33,462 nucleotides of DNA from a virus: positions 1-33,462 of the IMG/VR virus record IMGVR_UViG_3300044953_000536; one strand, 5' to 3'. The translations under genes and the position numbers were made by a program. The notes under the pieces were generated by a model. It ran no database searches and was not told the origin of the DNA. It saw nothing but the letters and a program-made list of their open reading frames with translations. This document shows positions 16,553 to 23,890 of the stretch, piece after piece. Every line of letters begins with the position of its first letter. The first letter of the stretch is position 1.

Positions 16553-17178
16553 ATATTCTCTTGGTTGAAGACAATAAGATTACGGCTGATTATCAAAGCC
16601 TCTTGCTCAAGGACTACAACTTGACTGTGGTCTCAACTGGGAGAGAGGCTTTGGAGTTTGCGAAAAAAAACAAAATAGACGTAATCATCCAAGACCTTAA
16701 ATTAGTGGATATGCCAAGCTATCAAGAAATTCAACAGATTGCGGATATGCAAAAAGCACTAAGCGTTATCTTCGTCACATCGAAAAAGCCATGGATAAGC
16801 AAAAAACAGATATTGAAACTAGAGAGCCACGAAAATATACGAAGTGTCCTCGTAATCGATAAAAAAACTAACTTTGTTGAACAAACCAAAAAACTGGTTG
16901 ATTCCATCTATACCCTTCATAATCATTGGACTATAACGAAGGAACAAGAACATGAATCGCTTACGAACAGAGAAATGGAAGTACTTTGTCTTTTTGAAGA
17001 TAAGCTACCACGCAAAGAAATAGCTAGACGGTTGGGAATTTCGAGCGAAGCGGTTGGCGAATACCGCCGAAGAGCTTTGGAGAAGCTTAAGGCTGCGTAC
17101 CTGATACTCTTGTGTCATCCGTTAGTGTTAGAGCTCCTAGAGGATATTGAGCCTGTAGTTGAAAGCGTGGTTTTTTAG
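16546..17178 (+). CDS. Response regulator, receiver plus LuxR/NarL-type HTH
   Basis: A 210-aa protein starting at GTG 16546, inside the end of the endolysin gene, with AAGGAAG about eight bases upstream. The receiver domain (1-120) shows the acidic pair Glu8-Asp9 (LVEDN), the probable phosphoryl acceptor Asp50 (IIQDLKLVDMP), Thr78 (IFVTSKKP) and a lysine near 106-107 (VIDKK). The C-terminal LuxR-type HTH is LTNREMEVLCLFEDKLPRKE then IARRLGISSEAVGEY (139-173). Such two-domain regulators are common in bacteria and rare in phages. No histidine kinase is visible, so a host kinase may phosphorylate it. Its target is unknown; coupling to the lysin suggests control of late or lysis genes. Confidence 0.83.
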   Translation: MLDILLVEDNKITADYQSLLLKDYNLTVVSTGREALEFAKKNKIDVIIQDLKLVDMPSYQEIQQIADMQKALSVIFVTSKKPWISKKQILKLESHENIRSVLVIDKKTNFVEQTKKLVDSIYTLHNHWTITKEQEHESLTNREMEVLCLFEDKLPRKEIARRLGISSEAVGEYRRRALEKLKAAYLILLCHPLVLELLEDIEPVVESVVF

Positions 17179-17179
17179 C

Positions 17180-17428
17180 CTATTTATCCAAATATTCTTC
17201 AACAAGTTGACAAATAATGCGGTTTATCTTCTGATCATTATTGAAAGCTTTTATTTTGAGTTTCTCATAAACTGGCAACGGCAATCTAGTTGTAAAGCTT
17301 TTAACTTGCCCTTTATTTTTAACAAAATTGTGGAATTCTTTGCTAGCGCCTAATGTTGTTTGCAAATGTGTTGAATCAATTCTATCTTTAGAAATGGTGG
17401 GTATTTTGCCGTGTTTTTTATTTGTCAT
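17180..17428 (-). CDS. Small ribbon-helix-helix-like partner of ParA
   Basis: An 82-aa protein starting at ATG 17428, which overlaps the end of parA by 11 bases and is preceded by GAGGTG. The N-terminal half is polar and flexible. The C-terminal part SFTTRLPLPVYEKLKIKAFN and KINRIICQLVEEYLDK has the beta-strand plus two-helix pattern of Arc/CopG-type DNA-binding proteins. Small RHH proteins downstream of short ParA ATPases act as centromere-binding partition partners in type Ib plasmid systems, and I infer that role. It ends one base from the convergent response regulator gene, with no terminator between. Confidence 0.65.
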   Translation of the reverse strand: MTNKKHGKIPTISKDRIDSTHLQTTLGASKEFHNFVKNKGQVKSFTTRLPLPVYEKLKIKAFNNDQKINRIICQLVEEYLDK

Positions 17429-18095
17429 TAAACACCTCTTCATATAATGCGTTAACTTCTTCAATGGCTTTATCGTCTGACGGCTTATATTCTGAAACAG
17501 AAAGCCCTTTACTTTGAGAACGCCTAACGGCAACTCTATAAACCATAGTGGTAGTGAATCTTTTTAATACTACAAAGTCTTGTAAAATTTCGTCGCTTTC
17601 CGCTATTTCTTTCTTTGCCGTAGAAGGTTGGGTTGCTACCTTGTTGTACAAGACCTTTGCCGTTAACTTCGAGTTGATCTGCGTAGCCTCGCTAACAAGA
17701 TTATTCATTAAGTCTAAAGTCCAAATGTCAAAGGATGATGTCATAAGTGGAAGGATAAACGTATTGGCCAACGTCATTGTTGCTCTCAAAATTTCATTAT
17801 CGGCCCCGCCAGCGTCAATGATGATATCTTGGTATCTTGGTATCAATGAGAGCAGCTCATTTCTGATTACTAATCCTGTATTGAGTACCCTCTTATCCAA
17901 AACTTTTTGAGTGCTGTCTATTCTTGGGCTTACCTGATTTTCATCTCGTCTTGATGCCCATAAGGTTGATGTTCGTTGAGGGTCGAGATCATACAAAAGT
18001 ACATCTCGTTCTTGAGTTACCCTCATTGCGGCTAAATTGGTTGATACGGTAGATTTACCAGTCCCGCCTTTTTGTCCACCCACTAAAATCAGCAT
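17418..18095 (-). CDS. parA: ParA-family partition ATPase
   Basis: A 225-aa protein. I chose ATG 18095 because AGGAG lies six bases upstream; a start at 18125 lacks this and adds ten unlikely residues. The deviant Walker A loop is KGGTGKST (residues 9-16), the Walker A' region DLDPQRTS (36-43), and Walker B IIIDAGG (91-97). The short length without an N-terminal HTH fits type Ib ParA. With the downstream RHH protein it would move the prophage plasmid to daughter cells. Upstream DNA contains inverted and direct repeats that may be promoter operator and centromere. No repA-type plasmid initiator or integrase is visible, so replication probably relies on the phage genes. Confidence 0.85.
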   Translation of the reverse strand: MLILVGGQKGGTGKSTVSTNLAAMRVTQERDVLLYDLDPQRTSTLWASRRDENQVSPRIDSTQKVLDKRVLNTGLVIRNELLSLIPRYQDIIIDAGGADNEILRATMTLANTFILPLMTSSFDIWTLDLMNNLVSEATQINSKLTAKVLYNKVATQPSTAKKEIAESDEILQDFVVLKRFTTTMVYRVAVRRSQSKGLSVSEYKPSDDKAIEEVNALYEEVFNDK

Positions 18096-18121
18096 ATTTT
18101 CTCCTAAAAGGTGTCTTGATG

Positions 18122-18191
18122 TCATGATATCTTGAAACCTTGGTATAGTGGTATCAAGGAATCATGATACCACATTCTAATCAATTGACAA
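18122..18191 (-). promoter_or_regulatory. parA promoter with repeats, candidate operator/centromere
   Basis: Minus-strand TTGTCA (plus 18186-18191), 16 bases, TATCAT (plus 18164-18169). Around it are the inverted pair GGTATCA (18150-18156) and TGATACC (18165-18171), a direct repeat TCATGATA (18122-18129 and 18162-18169, 40 bases apart) and the bipartite element ATGATATCTTG (18124-18134) with CTTGGTAT (18139-18146). The right arm of the inverted pair covers the -10 box. This is the expected place for autoregulation by the RHH protein and for a parS-like site. Confidence 0.5.
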
Positions 18192-18240
18192 GCTGAACAC
18201 GTCTAATCAAACTATTAAAAATTTCATAAAAAATGGTTAT

Positions 18241-18618
18241 ATGCGTACATCAGATATTAAATCATGGCTACTGGTCTGGGCATCTGTGGAAGCAGGTCTT
18301 TATATTGGGCATTTTATTAGGTCAAACTACTATCTAAGAATTAACCAATGTGGATTGGATCGCTCTATGGAAATAGTAGCAAAAATATGGAATATGCCTT
18401 TTAAGGATGCTTTAGCGGTTATTTTTTATATGCTTATATTGCATCCGATGATTTACTTAATATCTGTAATACCTATTTTTCTTGTCTTGTTCCTAATTTT
18501 AAGAGTAGATGAATGGGATTATTGTCACCCGTGGATATTATTGCTTTGGCCTTTAGCTGGTGTGATCGCTGGATACAAAAATTGGGATAAGCCTGGGCTG
18601 TTTATCCTTGATAATTAG
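18241..18618 (+). CDS. Hypothetical polytopic membrane protein
   Basis: A 125-aa protein, MRTSDIKSWLLVW…, with hydrophobic segments at about residues 8-27, 58-88 (long enough for two passes) and 97-112, so three or four membrane passes are likely. No ribosome site is visible before ATG 18241, making the start less certain. It sits between the parA control region and the repressor gene; its TAG (18616-18618) overlaps the repressor's stop on the other strand. Genes in this prophage-expressed region often act in superinfection exclusion or lysogenic conversion, but nothing here proves such a role. Confidence 0.6.
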   Translation: MRTSDIKSWLLVWASVEAGLYIGHFIRSNYYLRINQCGLDRSMEIVAKIWNMPFKDALAVIFYMLILHPMIYLISVIPIFLVLFLILRVDEWDYCHPWILLLWPLAGVIAGYKNWDKPGLFILDN

Positions 18619-18863
18619 CCGAAAGCTACTCTAAGTTCTTTTTTTTCTTCGAACTCATCGTAAAAGATGTCAGGACGAAGGTCTTTTTCTGTTATTTCAC
18701 CTTCGGACAATAGAACAAGTTTTTTAACCAACTTTGAAGAAATTTGCGATCGTCCTTTCACCATGTGGTTAACGTAATCTCTAGTTACTCCAAGCCTGCG
18801 TGCGAGTTCAGACTGAGACCCAACCTTAGTGATAATTTTCATTAAAGCTTGTTGTTTATTCAT
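18615..18863 (-). CDS. Cro/CI-like repressor of the early promoter (YdaS type)
   Basis: An 82-aa DNA-binding protein. GSQSELARRLGVTRDYVNHM (residues 15-34) is a clear helix-turn-helix, followed by KGRSQISSKLVKKLVLLSEG and TEKDLRPDIF, the end motif seen in Cro/YdaS-like regulators. It lacks a LexA-type self-cleavage domain, so induction would not be by RecA cleavage of this protein itself. It is transcribed away from the early promoter, across an intergenic region holding the perfect palindrome at 18910-18926, its likely operator. No clear ribosome site precedes ATG 18863. It is similar in plan to the protein at 15301-15573. Confidence 0.75.
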   Translation of the reverse strand: MNKQQALMKIITKVGSQSELARRLGVTRDYVNHMVKGRSQISSKLVKKLVLLSEGEITEKDLRPDIFYDEFEEKKELRVAFG

Positions 18864-18902
18864 AAAGACAAGATTAGCACAATAACGATATCAAAAAAAC
18901 TA

Positions 18903-18931
18903 TTGACGTGCTGAGTAATACTCAGCATAAT
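18903..18931 (+). promoter_or_regulatory. Early rightward promoter with perfect operator palindrome
   Basis: TTGACG (18903-18908), 17 bases, CATAAT (18926-18931). The spacer is almost entirely the palindrome GCTGAGTA-A-TACTCAGC (18910-18926), with perfect 8-base arms around one central base. A repressor bound there would block polymerase directly. The promoter reads into the operon starting at 19017, while the probable repressor gene is divergent. This is the typical phage immunity switch. Confidence 0.72.
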
Positions 18932-18949
18932 TAAATTTTACAAATGGTT

Positions 18950-18981
18950 ATGGCGGAAGGAACGGCAAATTCCACCGCCAT
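18950..18981 (+). terminator. Leader hairpin of the early transcript (attenuator-like)
   Basis: ATGGCGG (18950-18956) pairs with CCGCCAT (18975-18981), and inside it GGAA (18959-18962) pairs with TTCC (18970-18973). TTTTG follows at once, a short U-run. It lies in the untranslated leader about 20-50 bases after the likely transcription start and before the first small gene. It could act as an early terminator/attenuator or as an mRNA-stabilising stem; the T-run is short for a strong terminator. Confidence 0.4.
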
Positions 18982-19016
18982 TTTGTACAACTTCCAACAG
19001 TTATAGGAGCACTTTC

Positions 19017-19157
19017 ATGCTACCAATTGACATCATACCAGACCTTTATCAGGTCAGTAAACACCCTCACTTCAATCTCTATCCAATCCCCGCAGTTGAA
19101 GATAATGATTCAGATCGCTTCGAATACGAATCTTGCTCAGAAGGAGAAGCACAATGA
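19017..19157 (+). CDS. Hypothetical small acidic protein (46 aa), first early gene
   Basis: ATG 19017 has TAGGAG (19003-19008) eight bases upstream and reads MLPIDIIPDLYQVSKHPHFN, ending ESCSEGEAQ. It is acidic, with no known motif. Its TGA overlaps the next ATG (ATGA at 19154-19157). Position as first gene after the early promoter, plus a good ribosome site, support expression. Small acidic early proteins may antagonise host factors, but no evidence for a target is present. Confidence 0.55.
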   Translation: MLPIDIIPDLYQVSKHPHFNLYPIPAVEDNDSDRFEYESCSEGEAQ

Positions 19158-19387
19158 GCAAATTCAAAGAAGGATATTACTTAGTCCAACCACCGTTAAC
19201 CTTTAACGTTCATCAATTGTTCGTCAAAAAGCATAAGCCAAAAAAAAATAGAAGGCCAAATGCGTTTTCTACAGTCGTGTTGTTAGTGGAGGACGAGGAT
19301 CTTGTCAGGCTCAAAAACGAAGGAGTGATAGAGCAACTTCGGGGCTTTGAAAAATTAACGGCTAAAGACTTCGAAGAAGGGAAGTAA
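19154..19387 (+). CDS. Hypothetical early protein (77 aa)
   Basis: ATG 19154 is preceded by AAGGAG (19141-19146) and overlaps the previous stop. The sequence starts MSKFKEGYYLVQPPLTFNVH, has a basic centre (KKHKPKKNRRP) and an acidic C-terminal helix (TAKDFEEGK). The basic patch could touch nucleic acid. I do not recognise the family. It is followed one base later by the regulator gene at 19389. Confidence 0.6.
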   Translation: MSKFKEGYYLVQPPLTFNVHQLFVKKHKPKKNRRPNAFSTVVLLVEDEDLVRLKNEGVIEQLRGFEKLTAKDFEEGK

Positions 19388-19388
19388 G

Positions 19389-20463
<1,075 letters not shown>

Positions 20464-20480
<17 letters not shown>

Positions 20481-20655
20481 TCCATGCACGTTAGTTCGAG
20501 CAATAAAAGTTCTTGATTACTTCATTGGAGAGAAGGACGGCCAAGCGTTGGTGAAAGACATTATCAATGGAGAAGTCTTTAACGCATGGTTGTCGGATAT
20601 CAGAAGTTTTAAGTACCAAGGGGAAGAGTTATTACTGATTACGGGAGAAGTGTAA
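20464..20655 (+). CDS. Hypothetical early protein (63 aa)
   Basis: I chose ATG 20464 (MNIQTSPCTLVRAIKVLDYF) because GAGGGA (20451-20456) lies seven bases upstream; ATG 20449 and 20458 are in frame but poorly spaced. It overlaps the end of the ParB-like gene by 17 bases, just after the AGCC tract, so its translation may be affected by slippage there. The protein looks mixed alpha/beta and soluble. Its stop overlaps the next ATG (TAATG). Family unknown. Confidence 0.6.
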
Positions 20656-20879
20656 TGAGAAAAACGCTTTATATTCCGAAAGACTTTTTACTGATTAGTT
20701 ATAAGCATGAAATTTTTCACCTTTGCAAAACGATTGGTGATTACGAGTTTAGAGAAGCTTTTTCTAAAACAAAACAAGATGTGCTCAGATTAGCTGAAGT
20801 CATAGAGACTTATCAAAAAATATCGGAATCCAAAGACGATATTGTGGAAGTGAGCTATGAAGCAAAGGAGGGGGTGTGA
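20655..20879 (+). CDS. Hypothetical early protein (74 aa)
   Basis: ATG 20655 overlaps the previous stop and follows GGGAGAAG. The sequence MRKTLYIPKDFLLISYKHEI continues into an acidic helical C-terminus (DVLRLAEVIETYQKISESKD). No recognised motif. It lies directly upstream of the RecT-like gene, with TGA overlapping its ATG, so it may be a recombination accessory protein, but this is position only. Confidence 0.6.
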   Translation: MRKTLYIPKDFLLISYKHEIFHLCKTIGDYEFREAFSKTKQDVLRLAEVIETYQKISESKDDIVEVSYEAKEGV

Positions 20880-21682
20880 TGAGTGCACTGATGAAGCCTA
20901 ACCTAAATATATTTGATTTTTCTTCACGGGAACAAGCGTTACAAACTTGCAAGGATATTATTGATTCTGATTTATGCCCAAAGTGGGCAAAAGGTAATCC
21001 TGGTAATTTGCTTTTGGTGTTTATGAAAGGATTTGAACTTGGACTTACTGTTAATCAAGCTATGGAAGGAATGTGCATTATTAACGGCAAAGTGTCGATG
21101 TATGGAGATGTTTTGTTAGGGTATTGCTTGGCTCTTTCCAATTGCGAATACATAGAAGAAGAGTTTGACTCTAAAAAACATAACTACATTTGTATTTCAA
21201 AAAGGAAAGACAGAAGAAAAGAAGTTGTCCGAGAATTTGGAATCGAAAGGGCAGAAAAAGCAGGATATCTTAAAAAAGAAGGTCCTTGGCGTCAAATGCC
21301 TGAGAGAATGATGCAAATGAGAGCCAGAAGTTTTTCTTTGAGAGACAATTGGGCAGATAAACTCATGGGCATTGTCGCATATGAGGAAGCGCTTGATTGT
21401 GGTTCTCGTTCAAATGTTGTCGAACATCAGCCACGAGTTTTAGAAGCAACCAAAAATCATTTGAACTTCCTTATTGATTATCTTCAACTGCCACAGCAAA
21501 GGATTAATAACATGCTTGCTTGGGCAGAAGTTAAAAGTGTGGACTTAATGAGTGAAGTGAAAGCAATGTGGGCTATACGAGGTTTAGAAAAAGAAAACCC
21601 CGAAGCTTCCAAAGCTTGGAAAACTAAGCTATTGGCTAGCCTGGAAATCAAAATGGAAGAAGGAGAAGACCATGCTAACTAA
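20879..21682 (+). CDS. RecT-like single-strand annealing recombinase
   Basis: A 267-aa protein. ATG 20879 is chosen because GGAGG (20866-20870) lies eight bases upstream and the start overlaps the previous TGA; a GTG three bases earlier is less likely. Features of the RecT-type family are the early ELGLTVNQAMEGMCIINGKV (about 53-72), AEKAGYLKKEGPWRQMPERM (about 124-143) and RARSFSLRDNWADKLMGIVA (about 148-167), ending in EE. Such proteins anneal complementary DNA strands for phage recombination and concatemer formation. An SSB-like protein is encoded 0.5 kb downstream. I see no partner exonuclease in the window. Confidence 0.72.
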   Translation: MSALMKPNLNIFDFSSREQALQTCKDIIDSDLCPKWAKGNPGNLLLVFMKGFELGLTVNQAMEGMCIINGKVSMYGDVLLGYCLALSNCEYIEEEFDSKKHNYICISKRKDRRKEVVREFGIERAEKAGYLKKEGPWRQMPERMMQMRARSFSLRDNWADKLMGIVAYEEALDCGSRSNVVEHQPRVLEATKNHLNFLIDYLQLPQQRINNMLAWAEVKSVDLMSEVKAMWAIRGLEKENPEASKAWKTKLLASLEIKMEEGEDHAN

Positions 21683-21956
21683 CGAACAGATTTTTACGGC
21701 TTTGAACAGCATTTCTACCGCTTTAGAAGTGATAAACCACGAGAGTTTTACAGCTCACAAGTTTGTTAATCGTTTTGAAAAAGACACAATACTTGGGGAG
21801 CGCTACCTACAAGGGTTCAGACTTAATATGCTTGAGCGGGTAAGGATACTTGAGGGATTGCTGGACTGCATTTCGGTTTTAGTTAAGGACACGATGAATG
21901 CGGAAGGAGATGAGCTAGAAGAGAAAGAAGAGGTGAAACAATGCGTAGGTTTATAG
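21672..21956 (+). CDS. Hypothetical early protein (94 aa)
   Basis: ATG 21672 overlaps the RecT-like gene by 11 bases and follows AGGAGAAG. The protein, MLTNEQIFTALNSISTALEV…, is helical and ends in a strongly acidic segment (EGDELEEKEEVKQ). No family recognised. Its position between RecT-like and SSB-like genes suggests a DNA-metabolism accessory role, by inference only. Confidence 0.6.
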   Translation: MLTNEQIFTALNSISTALEVINHESFTAHKFVNRFEKDTILGERYLQGFRLNMLERVRILEGLLDCISVLVKDTMNAEGDELEEKEEVKQCVGL

Positions 21957-22075
21957 AATGGTATAGGAAGCCAGTAAAACATGTAAAGCGTATTACAGTA
22001 ATTCATCTTATGAGGTTGTCAGTGTATACGGCTTTCCTAGTCTTTGCAGTGCACTTGGTGCTTAAACATGTTTAG
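21941..22075 (+). CDS. Small membrane protein (44 aa)
   Basis: ATG 21941, inside the end of the previous gene, follows AGAGG. It reads MRRFIEWYRKPVKHVKRITV and then one hydrophobic segment (MRLSVYTAFLVFAVHLVL). The basic N-terminus predicts an N-in orientation. Its stop overlaps the next small membrane gene. Function unknown. Confidence 0.5.
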   Translation: MRRFIEWYRKPVKHVKRITVIHLMRLSVYTAFLVFAVHLVLKHV

Positions 22076-22205
22076 AGACGATGTGAGGTTTTTTGGATTG
22101 TTGCTGGTAGTCAGTGTATCTGTTTTTGGGATTGGAATGCTCGTTGGCATTGAAGTCGCAAAAATCAAGATTGGTAATCAATATGAAATTTTATTTAAGG
22201 AGTAG
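22068..22205 (+). CDS. Small membrane protein (45 aa)
   Basis: ATG 22068 overlaps the previous gene by eight bases. MFRDDVRFFG leads into one hydrophobic segment (LLLVVSVSVFGIGMLVGI), followed by a short charged tail. It is the second of two consecutive single-pass proteins. Its last codons (AAG GAG) form the ribosome site of the SSB-like gene. Function unknown. Confidence 0.5.
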   Translation: MFRDDVRFFGLLLVVSVSVFGIGMLVGIEVAKIKIGNQYEILFKE

Positions 22206-22207
22206 TT

Positions 22208-22687
22208 ATGAGTAAGTTATTGAGAATGGGTAAAGCAGAGGCAACTATCGTTGATGTCTATACAACGGACAGAGAGGGTAAAGAGCTGGAGATGAAAAAT
22301 GGCGGGAAGTACAGAAAGTTCAAACTTTCCGTTATAGATGCAAATGGTAATGGCGGGTATGTTTTTGACCCTATTTTTGGCGGAGACAAGAAGAAGATTA
22401 AACAAATGGTTGATTCTATCGGAGACCAGAGCTTAATTGACAAATTCAACAAAGGAACTTTGGTTGATGAGGAGTTGTTTGGCCGTGATGTCTTTTGTCT
22501 TGTTGGAATCAAAGAAGGCAAGGAAGGATATGACGACCAGAATGTCATTGACCGTTATTTAGCAAGAAGCTTTGCGACAGCTACCGAAACGTTACTGAAT
22601 GGTGCTACCGCTTCGTATTCGCCTTTACATGCAGTTAATGTCTCTGGGATTGTAGAACAGGGACTAGGAGAAGATATTCCATTTTAG
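22208..22687 (+). CDS. Probable single-stranded DNA-binding protein
   Basis: A 159-aa protein; AAGGAG lies just upstream of ATG 22208. The N-terminal part is beta-rich (KAEATIVDVYTTDREGKELE, KYRKFKLSVIDANGNGGYVF), fitting an OB-type fold, and the C-terminus ends GLGEDIPF. That acidic tip with a final Phe is the signature by which SSB proteins recruit replication and repair partners. It lies between the RecT-like recombinase and the replication initiator. It is not a close match to classic bacterial SSB in my reading, so it is an SSB-like analogue. A terminator follows directly. Confidence 0.65.
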   Translation: MSKLLRMGKAEATIVDVYTTDREGKELEMKNGGKYRKFKLSVIDANGNGGYVFDPIFGGDKKKIKQMVDSIGDQSLIDKFNKGTLVDEELFGRDVFCLVGIKEGKEGYDDQNVIDRYLARSFATATETLLNGATASYSPLHAVNVSGIVEQGLGEDIPF

Positions 22688-22690
22688 GAC

Positions 22691-22720
22691 AAAAAAAGCC
22701 CGAGTTAACTACTCGGGCTT
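22691..22720. terminator. Intrinsic terminator, best in leftward direction
   Basis: AAGCCCGAGT (22696-22705), loop TAACT, ACTCGGGCTT (22711-22720), a perfect 10-pair stem. On the minus strand it is followed by seven T (22691-22697 are A). On the plus strand only TTAATTATT follows, a weaker U-run. It lies after the SSB-like gene, and would end part of the early transcript and stop any leftward reading from the replication genes. Confidence 0.8.
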
Positions 22721-22732
22721 AATTATTGGAGA

Positions 22733-22761
22733 TTGTCAAATTTAATGTAACTACATGTTAT
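22733..22761 (+). promoter_or_regulatory. Promoter for the replication genes
   Basis: TTGTCA (22733-22738), 17 bases, TGTTAT (22756-22761), directly after the terminator and 23 bases before the initiator gene. The 11-mer TGTCAAATTTA occurs at 22734-22744, overlapping the -35 box, and again at the start of the gene (22785-22795). The repeat may be chance or a binding site for an autoregulating initiator. Confidence 0.45.
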
Positions 22762-22783
22762 CAGTTTTACGGGAGAAAAGTAA

Positions 22784-23890
22784 ATGTCAAATTTATCAGA
22801 TGTTTTAAATGATTTATTAAATGAAGAACCAATCATTATTTACAAGCCAATATATGCAAATATGTTTGGATCTGTTAGCGATGGTCTATTGGTAGGAGCA
22901 TTGATTTACTGGTCTAAAACTATGAAACATGGACAATTTTATAAAACTGACGAGGAACTTTGTGAAGAAACAGGAATGAAAATAAAACAACTTAGGTCTT
23001 CTAAGAAAAAAATTATTGAAACTGGCGTATTTTCAATTGAAGTAAAAAGTTTGCCAGCTAAAACTTACTATCAAATTAATTTAACTAAGCTTATAAACTT
23101 ATTCAAAAAACATGGTGTAAAAAAAGGCAAACTAGCTCGCCTAAAACAGGCAAACAGGCGTGCCCCAAATAGGCAAACTTCATGCCTCAACGAGGACAGC
23201 CAGTCTGCCCAAATTAGGCATACTACGTCAGAGACTAAGGCAGAGATTAATACAGAGACTAATACAATAACAAAACGCACGTGCGAGGCAGCTCCCGAAA
23301 TTGAGGCCATGGAACCACCCAAGGCAGAACCAAGTATCGACCTGACGGTCGACCATTCTTTTTCTGAGTCAGTTTTAAAAGAAAAAATGGAGACTCAAAA
23401 ACCAATCCCAATGCCAGAACCAACGCCTGAGGAAGAACCATTGCCACTCGCAGCATCCGAGATTGTCGCCTACCCAGAAAAACCCAGGGCTGAGAAATCA
23501 CTGTTGCTAGCATCTCAAAATTTCTTGATGTTCTGGGCAGCCTACCCGCACAAGGTTGGGAAAGGCGCAGCTGCTAAGGCATTTGAGCGAGCAATCAAGA
23601 AAACGTCGTTAGCGGCAATTTTAACGGCTCTAGAGGCGCAAAAGGTTGAGCGAGAGCATTGCGCTCGGCTTGGTGTTTGGACACCGTTCTGGGCAAATCC
23701 TGCGACTTGGTTAAACCAAGACCGCTGGGAGAATGTTTGCAGAACGCCAGAGGAGCTGCAGCGAGAAGCGCAAGTACAGTGGAAGCAGAAGATGTCGTAT
23801 CGGGACGTGAAAAAAGTCGAATCTGATATTTGGCATAGCCAAATGCAGGCAAGAATCGAGGCGAGACGAGCAGCTGCAGGAGTGGTGTAA
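22784..23890 (+). CDS. Phage replication initiator (lambda O-like role)
   Basis: A 368-aa protein; GGGAGAAAAG precedes ATG 22784. Residues 30-105 (LLVGALIYWSKTM…, QFYKTDEELCEETGM, KIIETGVFSIEVKS, TYYQINLTKL) form a winged-helix domain as in O- and DnaD-type initiators. The middle (about 110-250) is a low-complexity, proline-rich linker whose DNA holds iterons. The C-terminal region FWAAYPHKVGKGAAAKAFER through PFWANPATWLNQDRWEN is a domain I recognise from many phage replication proteins. It would bind the internal iterons and recruit the helicase loader encoded next. Its stop overlaps the next ATG (TAATG). Confidence 0.78.
   Translation: MSNLSDVLNDLLNEEPIIIYKPIYANMFGSVSDGLLVGALIYWSKTMKHGQFYKTDEELCEETGMKIKQLRSSKKKIIETGVFSIEVKSLPAKTYYQINLTKLINLFKKHGVKKGKLARLKQANRRAPNRQTSCLNEDSQSAQIRHTTSETKAEINTETNTITKRTCEAAPEIEAMEPPKAEPSIDLTVDHSFSESVLKEKMETQKPIPMPEPTPEEEPLPLAASEIVAYPEKPRAEKSLLLASQNFLMFWAAYPHKVGKGAAAKAFERAIKKTSLAAILTALEAQKVEREHCARLGVWTPFWANPATWLNQDRWENVCRTPEELQREAQVQWKQKMSYRDVKKVESDIWHSQMQARIEARRAAAGVV
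23125..23224. repeat. Iteron array, probable replication origin
   Basis: AGGCAAAC occurs at 23125, 23148 and 23171, exactly 23 bases apart, and AGGCATAC at 23217, two periods further on. A degenerate copy (AGGACAGCC, 23193) fills the missing position. Each unit also carries a related second half: CGCCTAAAA, TGCCCCAAAT, TGCCTCAAC, TGCCCAAAT. The array is inside the initiator gene, as in lambda, where four iterons lie inside gene O. Confidence 0.7.
23229..23264. repeat. Three 12-base tandem repeats, probable DNA-unwinding element
   Basis: CAGAGACTAAGG, CAGAGATTAATA and CAGAGACTAATA follow one another without gap, then the AT-rich CAATAACAAAAC. They begin five bases after the last iteron. Short AT-rich tandem repeats beside iterons are the usual melting site of replication origins. 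They encode repeats of xExN/K in the initiator linker. Confidence 0.6.

Noticed and set aside
17159-17353. Rightward frame over the RHH gene
   Set aside because: It is antisense to the parA-partner gene, begins inside the response regulator end, has no ribosome site and has a composition expected of a shadow frame.
18185-18190. TTGACA as -35 box of the membrane protein gene at 18241
   Set aside because: No acceptable -10 box lies 16-18 bases downstream on the plus strand; the same bases serve better as part of the leftward parA promoter.
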